From Pholiota molesta (lineage: Eukaryota; Basidiomycota; Agaricomycetes; Agaricales; Strophariaceae): a stretch of 19,996 bases of DNA. The notes beneath the pieces are model-generated. The model had not been told where the DNA came from, made no database searches, and worked only from the letters and a program-made list of their open reading frames with translations. Below, in pieces: positions 1 to 9,130 of this stretch (position 1 is its first letter; each line of letters begins with the position of its first letter). Made by a program: the position numbers and the translations under genes. The stretch is from positions 1 to 19,996 of the forward strand of contig JACGCK010000493.1 in assembly GCA_014925825.1 (NCBI GenBank). The letters are read 5' to 3'.

Positions 1-1
1 G

Positions 2-256
2 TACTTCACACCCGAAGGTCAGTCGATTCTACAACGATATCATATAGAAACGTTAACCTGAGAGGAACTGTACGTAGGTCGTTTGACCATCAAGGTTGGG
101 GGCATTCGGGATTTGGAGCGTGCTCTCAGCGCGTACAATGTTTTGGACGATGTAGAGCTGCCACTTTTTGTTGAGTTCTTGCGTCCAATGCTGCGGTTGA
201 AACCGTCGGATCGATCTAGTGCTGCAGAATTGCTCGAACACGAGTGGATTAAATAA
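2..256 (+). CDS. Protein kinase, C-terminal end (SRPK-like), 5' partial
   Basis: This is the 3' end of a gene that starts left of the window. The frame beginning at base 2 ends at TAA 254-256 and closes with a typical kinase subdomain XI region: a leucine-rich helix, then KPSDRSSAAELLEHEWIK. That arrangement (conserved Arg after a Pro/Asp turn, then the xLLxHxW helix) resembles the end of SRPK-type and related Ser/Thr kinases. The catalytic loop and ATP site lie outside the window. An in-frame TGA occurs at 59-61. It would be removed by an intron at 18-62 (45 bp, GT...AG, phase 1), which restores the frame as FTPE-EELYVGR. Otherwise the gene is broken here. The intron would be shorter than others in this window. 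The kinase call is inferred from about 60 residues, so the subfamily is uncertain. Confidence 0.5.
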
Positions 257-916
257 ATATTGAGGTACGATATCGATGACAAACCCACCCCAAGCTTCGC
301 TTCTCTACTAAACTATATCTCATTCGTCATTGACAGGTGCGCTGTTGGCAAAGAGCTGGCGATGATGCTGGAGTGCACACACACAGAGAACGAAGAACTG
401 GGCGACGATGCAAACTGACCAATACTAACAGACAGGGTATGAGCGCCCGTGGCATTTGAGGGGCTTTAAGGATTGGGCGTGTGTGTTTCGAGTGAAGTCG
501 GGTAGGAGGACTCAGGAGAGAAATTTGCGCGTGGATTTTTGCGGCTAGGGTTATTTTTGGTTTGTTCGTATCGTTGAGTTCCTCGCTTTGTTCCTGCTAG
601 CCACATGATATCTAATAAAACTCATTGGACCAACATTGGACCCTCTTTTAGACGGTATCTGCTCAGTGCTGTTTACACACCCACATTCGTTTTATCTTCA
701 CAGATATTTTCTCGCATGGGACACTCCGTCTTGGGAGTCGGTGCGCCCGGCGCCGCTTCCGTTGATGAAACCATATGGACCTTTTAGGTTTCTTGCATAT
801 CCGCGCTGTCATATTGTTCAGATGATTCCTGCGTGGTTTATAAGTATGCATTTTTCCCTCGCTATCGCCAACAACCATCTTTGACCGCGTTTCTTGCTGA
901 GCAGCTCTCCTTGCAA
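257..916. other. Intergenic stretch, no supported gene
   Basis: Between the kinase stop and the proposed amidase start I see no convincing gene. Two overlapping short open frames (605-787 and 636-884, plus strand) have no recognisable domain. The stretch should hold the kinase 3' untranslated region and the amidase promoter. A GT...AG segment at 844-904 looks like an intron, but joining its flanks reaches a stop quickly in the frames I tried. Confidence 0.5.
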
Positions 917-3308
917 ATGGAACACATTGTCAAAGCTCCTAAGGTTGGTGAAATACTAGGGCGTTGTGTCTATATCACTTTGGTGGACACCGGCGGATCT
1001 TGCTGATATTGCCAAATCTTCAATATTTTCTGTAGGAACAAGGACGAATTGCTACCCGACGTTGGCTGGACACGCTTCATTATTACTTTGTCGACTTATC
1101 CGGGTGGAAGCGAACCGCCGCTCTGGCGCTGGTGCTGGCGTTGCCGCTCACCCTCCAGCCAATACGAGACGTCTTCTTCAGAGTCTTTGAACGGTTCTTG
1201 ACATCCAAGCCCACTTCGAGCAATGTCGCATTCCCGGACTTATACGAGGCATCTGTGATGGAACTTCAAGCCGGGCTGGATGCGCAACACTTCACCAGTG
1301 TCGATCTCGTCAAAGCATATTTTGCACGCATTGAAGAGGTTAACATAAAAGGCCCCGGTCTCAGAGCAGTTCTCGAGCTAAACCCATCGGCTTTGGGCCA
1401 AGCCGCAGATCTCGACAAAGAGCGCAAGATCAGTGGGAAGAGAAGCATTCTGCATGGTATTCCAGTCCTTGTCAAGGTCAGCTTTCCTTTCCAGCGTCAA
1501 TTGATGCAAGGCTAATTCCGAATTCATGAAGGATAATATTGCTACTATCGCATCTGAGGGTAAGTGAGTCATGCTTCAGGGGATGCTAGGAGCTGAGAAC
1601 AATGGTAATATATGTTATAGGGATGAATACTACTGCAGGATCTTATAGCTTGCTTGGTTCCGTTGTCCCCGAAGATGCAGGGGTCATCAAACGACTTCGT
1701 AACGCAGGAGCCATCATTTTAGGTGAGTAAGCCATACTCATTTCCCCTCGATATATACACAGCTCTTTAAACGAACTTTCAGGGAAGGCGAACCTATCTG
1801 AGTTTTCCTACTTCCGAGGCATTCGTGGAGAACTGCCTAGCGGGTGGTCAGGTAGAGGTGGTCAAACCACTAACGCCTATTACCCAAATGCTGATCCCTG
1901 CGGGTCCTCTTCGGGCTCTGGCGTGGCTGCTTCGATTGGTTTAGGCCCTATCACGTTGGGCACCGAAACGGATGGAAGTATCATTTGTCCCTCTAGTCTC
2001 AATAATGTGGTGGGCATGAAGCCAACAGTCGGATTGACCTCTCGTGCTGGAGGTACCGTGATTTCATTCAAATTCCCCGTTGATATTTTCGAAGGACTGA
2101 TGCCAGCTTCAACGTCTAGTTATTCCTATTTCATCGACTCAGGACTCCGTCGGGCCAATGACTCGTTCAGTTGAAGACGCTGCGATCCTCTTATCCATCA
2201 TTTCAGGAAAAGACCAGAATGATGACGCCACTCTCTCCCAACCATCAATTGTGCCAGACTTCACGAAGGCCTTGAAGAAGGATGCACTTAGAGGAAAGCG
2301 GATTGGTGTCCCAAGGCGTGTATTTATGGACGAGAAGGTTGCCAGCAATGATCCATCGGTGGGTGTAGCATTCGAGGAAGCGCTAAATGTTTTGAGAAGC
2401 TTGGGGGCTACGGTCGTAGACCCAGCGAATTTGCCCAGCGCGGAGGATATCAGCAAATCTAATTATGAAACATTGGTTTTAGAGGTAGAGTGCAAGGTGT
2501 GTTTGACATTTAACCATTATAATTGCTCGTCTATCATTCTGTTACAAACATATTATACACCTAGATCGGTCTTAACGCATATCTTGCGGAGCTCAAGGAA
2601 TCGCCGACAGGAGTGCGATCACTTGCCGATGTTATTAAATTTAACGATGGGAACCCCGGCCTCGAAAAACCAGAAGGATATGAAGGCCAAAGCAGGTATT
2701 TAAATTAATATTCCAAAAACGCATTATTGGATCCCAATAATTTTCTTTAATAGGCTTTTGAAGGTCGAAGCCAGCGCTGGACGAGATGCGGCGTACCTTG
2801 AGGCTTTGGCATTCGATTATGAATACGGCCGTACTAGAGGTATTGACGCCGCTTTGAAAGAGCATGAATTGGATGCGTTGGTCCTGCCGTCTGTTGGCTC
2901 ATCCTGGAGCCCTGCAGGTCAGCTTCTGGCTATCCATATGCCAGATATGCGCTCATAGTATAATTCTCTGCATCTAGCTATTGCCGGATATCCAATTATA
3001 ACAGGTAAACTGCTCTTCGACGACGATGATCCGGTTGCTTGTGGACTAATATTCCTTTAGTTCCCCTAGGATTCTACCCCGAAGACATCCCTATCAAGCC
3101 AGATGAACACTCCAAATTTCCGGGTCGGCCATTCTCCCAAGCACCTGGTATGCCGTTTGGAATCTCATTCTTCAGCACGGCATACTCCGAATTTGAACTT
3201 ATTGGGTATGCGTATGCATATGAGCAAGCCACCCACACCAGGTTGGCACGTAAAGCGTACCCAAAAGCAATTCCAAGGACACAGTTGAAGGATGTTGTCA
3301 AAAAGTAA
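917..3308 (+). CDS. Amidase (amidase signature family), multi-exon
   Basis: The protein hydrolyses amide bonds through the Ser-cisSer-Lys triad of the amidase signature family; the substrate cannot be told from sequence. Exons supported by homology and splice sites: 1036-1476, 1532-1559, 1621-1722, 1783-2078, 2143-2496, 2565-2695, 2754-2917, 2978-3004, 3061-3308; the frame closes exactly (597 codons). Visible motifs are HGIPVLVK (catalytic Lys), the glycine/serine-rich GSSSGSG loop (cis-Ser), TETDGSIICPSS (nucleophile region), DSVGPMTRSVEDA and a C-terminal FELIGYAYAYEQ. A hydrophobic run, TAALALVLALPLTLQP, precedes the catalytic domain and suggests a signal peptide or anchor. The frame has no ATG after the stop at 1033-1035. 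I propose a first exon 917-982 (ATG 917) and an intron 983-1035 with a CTGAT branch-like site, giving about 618 residues. That first exon is tentative. The 2079 donor is also a choice among alternatives. The family call is firm. Confidence 0.85.
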
Positions 3309-3419
3309 TGTTTCCATTTCTTCCGTTGTGCTACCGATTTGTATTTGTTCTCTCCTTGTAAATTTCCAGTACTTAGCGGAACCATAAACTCAATTATGAA
3401 GCGGTCAATCATGTTTGAA

Positions 3420-3438
3420 CATGAAGCATGGGCGCTTA
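3420..3438 (+). promoter_or_regulatory. Orphan copy of the array upstream element
   Basis: The bases CATGAAGCATGGGCGCTTA match 18 of 19 positions of the element upstream of paralogue C (which has CATGAGGC...), and are followed by an AT-rich run as in C. Orientation is opposite to the four array genes. No TATA-like box or gene follows on the plus strand, so it is probably a relic of a duplicated or inverted upstream region rather than a working promoter. Confidence 0.4.
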
Positions 3439-3513
3439 ATTTCTGAACCAGATGTGTTGATCCAGGTTGACACAGTTGTTCGATTAACTCAGACTAAGTT
3501 GCTGCCCATCTAT

Positions 3514-3571
3514 TTACCGAGTCTGACCCATTTTCATTGAAATCTTGATGCGGGTCCAACTCGCTCGGTAA
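3514..3571. repeat. Interrupted inverted repeat (possible hairpin)
   Basis: TTACCGAG at 3514-3521 pairs with CTCGGTAA at 3564-3571, and inside it GACCC at 3525-3529 pairs with GGGTC at 3552-3556. The internal spacers are of unequal length. It sits between two convergent genes. It could be a chance hairpin, a fragment of a small inverted-repeat element, or a 3'-end signal. Confidence 0.35.
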
Positions 3572-3827
3572 CGATAGATTTGACCGTTTTGGTTTGGGCT
3601 AGTTTATTACGAACAACACTAGCAACTCTTGATTGACTTGCAAGTTTAAATGTCTGAAAAACCCTGGTAAACGAGGATCAGAAAGCATACGTTGGAACTC
3701 GTCGTACATTAGCTCGAAGCAAGTTCGGATCAGATCTATTAACTATCAAAAGGAACTTCAAGAGGACAACACATTGGAGCTGATTCGGTGCTCTGGAATC
3801 GGCGAACTTATCTACATCAAGCCTCAA

Positions 3828-5870
3828 TCAAGCCTTCTCTTCGTATTTACGATGATGCGATCGAGAGAGCTGGCACATTTGCACAAGCTCGTATATTTCC
3901 TGCCACTGCCCTGCGTTGCACCCCTCCTGCGTGTCAATGCTCTCTAGCTTCGGAAGCAGCGCATCGAGATACTGCGCAACTGCCATGGGGCGCCGGCGAT
4001 CTACGTGGGCAACAGAATTACCCACGGTCAACTTCTTCACCCCAAATGTAACACCGTCTTCCGGCAAGGGTGGTACATTGGAGAGGTGCTTGAATCCGCA
4101 TTGGAACGAGGTGAGAGAAGGACAACTCTCCAGAATGCCGCGCAGCCTGTTCAATGATATCCCTTTGGTACCCAGGTCAATTGGGAGATGAAGCGTTTCG
4201 AGGCCCGAAGGTTGCGTGAGGGTGGATAGATGGAAAAACGCATCTCCAAAGTCCAATGACATTGTCAGGCCAGATATTTCCAAGTGACGCAAATGCGGGA
4301 GCGATAGCAAAGACTGGAATGCGGATAACTCAAGCTCAGCATGGGAATCGTCTGGGGATGCCTTCTGGTAGCATATCCTGACCGTCGCAAGGGAATGTGC
4401 CCATGACGCCAAAACCGTGCGCAAAACAGCTTCAAATTTTGGTTTTAACATCATCATTTTAGACCCGGGGCCTGTCCCTTTTTTCTCCTTAGTAGCTTGG
4501 TAGATGTCAAAGAGATGTCAACCAATTTGAGGACTCGATCATATCCATGAGCGCGGACATTAAATCCAATTTGGCCACGATATGAAGATTCGTCAGCTTA
4601 TAGAAACCGGCTTTTGGAGAAGACGGAATGGGCTCCAAGGTTTCTATGGCATGAGTCGGAGGCTCCAACTTCTCTAGTGAATTAGCAGCTAGAATGGATG
4701 GCGAAGGAGAAGGCGGTCGCGAGGGAGGTGCTTCGAGAAAAGGGTCATTGGGGGGATGAACCCCAAAATTATCATTGGCTGCCTTCGAAAGTTCGGATGG
4801 TGTGCCCCAACCATCGTCTCCGCTACCTGCCGGGGGAAGTGTCTCGACAGTGTTTCCAAATAGTGAAAGCGGCGGAGGTGGAGAAGGTAGACAGTCTTCT
4901 TCAAAAGATCTATAGCTTGCAGCTCTTGCATCAAGAACCAGAATTTCAAGTTCTGGGAGCTGCCCGAGGTCCTGTAACGTCGACCAGCTGACGATAGGGC
5001 CCACGTTGCCCAACTTGAGCTCACGCAAGTTGACAAATCTCATGCAAGTTGAATGAAGAGCATCGTACGACATGTTTGTACCAATTGTACCAAGCCTGAT
5101 GCTCGACAGGTGAGGGGCCTCATCGGCGAGGGTGTCCAAGAACGTCGAAAACGTATCAAACTGCGACTCTGGAATATGTTCCACCTCCAGGACTTCAAGA
5201 GTCTGGAGTAGGAATAATGGAAGAAGGGACAATGATGTTTCGGGTTTATTGACATCGATGTGAAGGCTCTTCAGGGAAGGGAAGAAAGTGTCGGATTTGT
5301 TGTAGCGAGCACCAAGCTGCACCAATCGAAGCAATGTGCCAGCCTCAACCAAAGAATGCGCATCGTTCAAGGTGAATTTCGTCACGCGTCTCGCATAGTC
5401 AAATAGCTTCTTGAAGCTGTCTTTCGAGATAAAACCGCGTAAATGCTATAATGATTTATCATTGTTGAGTATGTATCAGATAGTGAAAGAAAATGGTTGA
5501 TTCACATATTTTCCATTGATTAACTGGAGTCCAGGAGAATCCAATGCTTCAAGCAACGGAAGGAAAGAGTCGATCGCGAGTGCAACATCGGCATCGACGA
5601 GAGGGTGTTCAGACATAGCTAAATGCAAGCAGCAGAAGTTAACAACCACATGTGTACACACACAAGAAAAGACACACCACTTTCAATGTTATCTTCGTTA
5701 TCTTCATGAGAGGTCAAGATAGTAGACGACGCTGTCTCGTCATCGGGTCCAGAAACTGCCGATAGAGGGTCCATTGGGGATGGCAGCGCCATTGAGGTAG
5801 GAGATTGAGATCGAGAAGGTGGGAAGTCAAGTAGATCGATGTCGTCCGTGGAGACAGAAAAATCGCTCAT
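3828..5870 (-). CDS. Array paralogue A: leucine-rich F-box-like family protein, frameshifted
   Basis: Exons on the minus strand: 5870-5678, 5618-5506 and 5445-3828. Introns are 59 and 60 bp in phases 1 and 0, as in the other three paralogues. The start is ATG 5870 (MSDFSVSTDD), matching the leader of paralogue C. The leader is acidic and Ser/Pro-rich, followed by a helix (FLPLLEALDSPGLQL), a leucine-rich body resembling the region after the F-box in agaricomycete F-box/LRR-like proteins, a Pro/Ser-rich linker, and the C-terminal signature LLPKLESIDTQEG...WQEIYELVQMCQ. The frame hits TGA at 4509-4507 (about 414 residues). Skipping one base near there continues in the frame ending at 3828 and gives about 640 residues, close to B (632). 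I found no GT...AG intron that fixes it, so this is either a frameshift or an indel error. It is the most diverged of the four. No F-box is recognisable, and its function is unknown. Confidence 0.65.
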
Positions 5871-5922
5871 GCCAAAGATGATGATGGTCAGAGGGAATGA
5901 AGAACAATGGGCAAGCCTGGGA

Positions 5923-5955
5923 TTATAAAGGGAAATTAGGCGCCCATGCCTCGTG
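5923..5955 (-). promoter_or_regulatory. Promoter of paralogue A: TATA-like box plus shared 16-bp element
   Basis: On the coding strand the element CACGAGGCATGGGCGC (5955-5940) is followed after about 11 bases by TTTATAATC (TATA-like, near 5928-5923). The TATA-like box lies about 53 bases before ATG 5870. The same arrangement precedes paralogues B, C and D, which supports it as promoter sequence. The array is tight here: only 330 bp separate the start of A from the stop of B. Confidence 0.5.
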
Positions 5956-6200
5956 ACGGTGCGGCTTCCCACAGTGGAACTTCTTGCCTTCGTTGACCGC
6001 TTTCAGTTGAATAGCACACATTTATCGCCAGGGAAACACAATACCTTATTGTCTGAAAGTCGTGGAAAGGCTTTACGACTTCCACGATGCGCGGACGAGA
6101 AGATGATACAAGAAAATACGAAAAAAGGTGACAAATGCTAGTGCCCTTCATCTCTATATCAAGAACAAGGACGTGTTCAAATGCGAATTCAAAGCATAAC

Positions 6201-8206
6201 CTACTCGATGGGCGATTGATGGGCGACTCGATGTAAACGTTTCTCAGCGGCCAGGGTCATAGTGTGGCACATCTTGACTAGGGAGTGGATTTGTTGCCAG
6301 TCTTCCTCGTCATAGCCCTCATGTGTGTTGATGGCCTTGAGATGCGGGAATAGCAAGGAGAGGTGGGTGGCGACCGGTATCTTGTGCGGTACTGCTCCGC
6401 CGACGGACAGGACTTCCAATCCATGAGGAGTTATGTCAACCTCTTCATCGGATTGCATGGCCACTGCAGCAGGAATTTGAATGTAGCATTCCAAGTAGAT
6501 CAGGCGAGGGTAATAGTGAGTGATGAGATCAAGAGTCGATATGGTGATCCCTGTGTTCGATGTCTCGTCTACAGGAAGTTGTAGCCTTTGCAAAGACATC
6601 GGCGAGGCTACGTGTGCCGTAGTTGAGTCGATGATGGATTCTTCCATGAAGGGTAAAGCCCAATGAGCGATCTTTAACTCCTTGAGAGATGGATATGACA
6701 AAAGCGTCCCCAAAGCTGTCGATGGAAATTCGTGCACTTCAGTGAATGCAGGGTGAGACAATACATCGATACCGAGCGATTCTAGGGCCCCGAAATCGAG
6801 GATCATCCCGATCATAGCTGCAAAAATTGAAGTTTGGGGGAAAGGGATCAAAGTCGTTTCCTGCTTCACTCGGATAAGGCACTGTGCGAGGTGACGCTTA
6901 TATCGCTTTACTGCCTCGAGCGTGAGGCAAATTTGAAAGCCAGTTATAGTTTCAAATGTCGTTGAAGAAGTGCGCCCAGGTTTGTTCTTGGACGTAGGGT
7001 GGTCTAACATCCACTTCAATTCTTCAATCGACATTGTATACATGGGGTCTTCAGGCTCGGCTTCGTCCTCATAAGGGTGTTCCGTATCACTTGCAATAGG
7101 CCTATCTGGGGGAATAATGAGGCCACTTGCAGCAGTAGTAGGAGATTCGGGAAATGGTCGAACCAAGGTCAACGATACTTCTTTGACCGTTCGTGGGGGA
7201 AGGTAAGAGATCAGGTCCGCCATAAGCAAAATGTTGCCAGTAACGGCCAGCTTGCGGAGTCGGGGAAATGGGAGAGGGCTTAGGTCCATTTGACCAGCGG
7301 ACGATGAAAGATTTGGGGGTCCAATGTCGTTACTTGTCGGAGACAAAGATGCATCGTTCACAACGAGTAGACGCGGTTTGTATTGTGACGTATGAGCGTC
7401 GATGAGAAACGACTCCAAGTCTGGTAACATAGAAACTTCTTGCAAAAGAGTGAAATCGAGCGATTCCACTGCGTTAATGAGGTGAAGTTGACGCAGGTGG
7501 TTGAATTTCAAGGAGCTCTGCAAGAAGCTTTCAGAGACACGTCCACACAAGGTGATGCTCGACAACCTTGGTACTCTAATGATGAGTTCCTTCAGGAAAG
7601 AGGAGAGGGCGATCTGGCGAGCCCGAGTCGATGGGGCTCTGACAATTTCCAACGACTTGAGGGATGGTACTATGCAGAAGAAGAGATATAAAAGGGATTG
7701 GTTGGCATCGATGATGCGAAGGCATTCCAAAGAGGACAGAAATGGGCTTTTGGGGTCCTGTATCAAAGCGAGTCGAGCCAGAGTTTCAGGAGCTATATCC
7801 GGAGGAGTTATGGGCGCTGTGTCCGTCAAGACCAATTCCTTGATCCTTCGCGTATATGAAGTGAGCTGTTCAAGCTCCTCCTCCATAAGAGGACCGTCAA
7901 TGTGCTACGCTCAATTGGATTAAATCATGTGGTGTTTCGGAGAATCTAGGCGACTGACATATGCATTATCTTCAAGAACTAAACCAGGCAAACGTTCAAT
8001 GATGGATACGAAAGAATCAACCGCAGGCAACATTTCAATTGGGGGTTCAGGATCTGTGGGGGCGCATTATTTGACATAGATATCCGAAGGCATAGACATA
8101 ACGCACTATTATCCGCAGGTTCAGTATGCAGAGTCGGTAGGTCATCTCTCCCATCGATAGAGGGAGCTACCATATCAGAAAATTCGTTCAAAGTGGGAGA
8201 GGACAT
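6201..8206 (-). CDS. Array paralogue B: leucine-rich F-box-like family protein
   Basis: Exons on the minus strand: 8206-8107, 8053-7959 and 7904-6201; the frame closes at 632 residues. Introns are 53 and 54 bp in phases 1 and 0. The leader begins MSSPTLNEFSDMV, then comes a conserved helix ending FVSIIERLPGLVLEDNAY. The body has repeated leucine-rich segments (LSSLECLRIID, PSLKSLEIV, LRQLHLINAVESLDF, LPDLESFLIDA). A linker carries TMSIEELKWMLDHP, shared with D. The C-terminal signature is SLLFPHLKAINTHEGYDEEDW followed by IHSLVKMCH. The body resembles the LRR-like part of agaricomycete F-box proteins, but I see no F-box and no enzyme motif. The upstream leader found in C is present here as DNA but has lost its ATG and frame, so translation probably starts at the internal MSSP methionine. 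It is closest to D. Role unknown; a protein-binding scaffold is only a guess. Confidence 0.8.
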
Positions 8207-8370
8207 TTCGAAAGGGTGTCGCAATCGGAGTCGTCGTAAAACGTGACACTTGACGGATGGTATCGCCAGTCGAGATAGGTAGGTTGAATGTACACGCGAT
8301 CCTATGAGTTTCTACGATGGTAAGGAACAACAAGTGAGGGGTGCCAGTGAAGGATTGAAGGACGTCATTC

Positions 8371-8411
8371 TATATACTTACCATCGATTAAATAAGCGCC
8401 CAAGCCTCGTG
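8371..8411 (-). promoter_or_regulatory. Promoter of paralogue B: TATA-like box plus shared element
   Basis: On the coding strand CACGAGGCTTGGGCGC (8411-8396) is followed after about 19 bases by TATATA (8376-8371). The distance from the box to ATG 8206 is about 165 bases, longer than in A or C, because the ancestral upstream start near 8285 has been lost. Confidence 0.45.
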
Positions 8412-9130
8412 CCATGTACAAGCCGTCACCACGATGCATCCATGTGCATTGAGCCTAACGACCCCAGAATTTCACTGGACGAGTCAAGGATGAGCGTATC
8501 GTGAGTCATTTCCTCGCCTATATTGTCGAGGATTCCCATCGAAGTATGAACGTATAGCTGTTGGTTCTCTTGTACCACCAGTCAGGCAGAAAAGTTTGAC
8601 GATGTGGAATAATCTGGAGACTGGAGGTGATTTGGAGGTACGTATGTACATACTTACAAAGTACGCACTGCGATCAACAGCGGTGTTTGAAATACTACGT
8701 ACGCGACTGACAATAGTTTGTCCTCTAAGCGTCATTCCTGATGTTGTAGCGAGAAACCACCATAAGCTGAGCAGACGGCGAGTGCATAGAAGTCGAATTT
8801 GAGTTTGAGCCAAGTTTGAGCAATGTTTGTGATGGCGGCGACACCAGCGGACGCTTGGCGAACGCCAGAGTACACAGTCATGATCCGACCCCTTTCAAGT
8901 ATGGATTCATTTAATTTCAACCTTATGTTTCCTGTGCGCCTCATCCATTGAACATTCACATCCAGGAGACCCAACACATTCATTTAGAACCAGAAACTAC
9001 TATTGATTTGTTCAATTTTACATCAAGTACAACAAGAAAGTCAAAAGCAAGGTATGGAAAGCAGATTCAAAGCATAGAAACGCAAAAATGTAGATTTAGA
9101 GGAGGCCCAAGCATTCACTCTGATCTGAGC
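8412..9130. other. Intergenic region between paralogues C and B
   Basis: No gene is supported here. It should hold upstream sequence of B and the 3' untranslated region of C. Parts of 8412-8700 resemble the region upstream of D (14827-15082), including the shared 14-mer GCGGTGTTTGAAAT at about 8681 and 15068. There is a 20-bp palindrome with one mismatched pair at 8638-8657. Short open frames here lack recognisable domains. Confidence 0.5.

Larger units (their letters stand above)
3309..3827. other. Convergent intergenic region with inverted repeat and orphan promoter element
   Basis: This lies between the 3' ends of the amidase (plus) and paralogue A (minus), so it should hold both 3' untranslated regions. 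It contains no supported gene. Two structures stand out: a copy of the array's upstream element at 3420-3438 in plus orientation, and an interrupted inverted repeat at 3514-3571. The open frame at 3633-3947 runs antisense into paralogue A and has no recognisable domain. Confidence 0.6.

Noticed and set aside
605..884. Two overlapping plus-strand open frames upstream of the amidase, considered as a wax-synthase-like or other membrane protein
   Set aside because: Aromatic-rich sequence but no family motif, and stops in every frame soon after; splicing attempts did not extend them.
3633..3947. Plus-strand open frame of 104 residues
   Set aside because: It overlaps the conserved 3' end of paralogue A in antisense and has no recognisable features.
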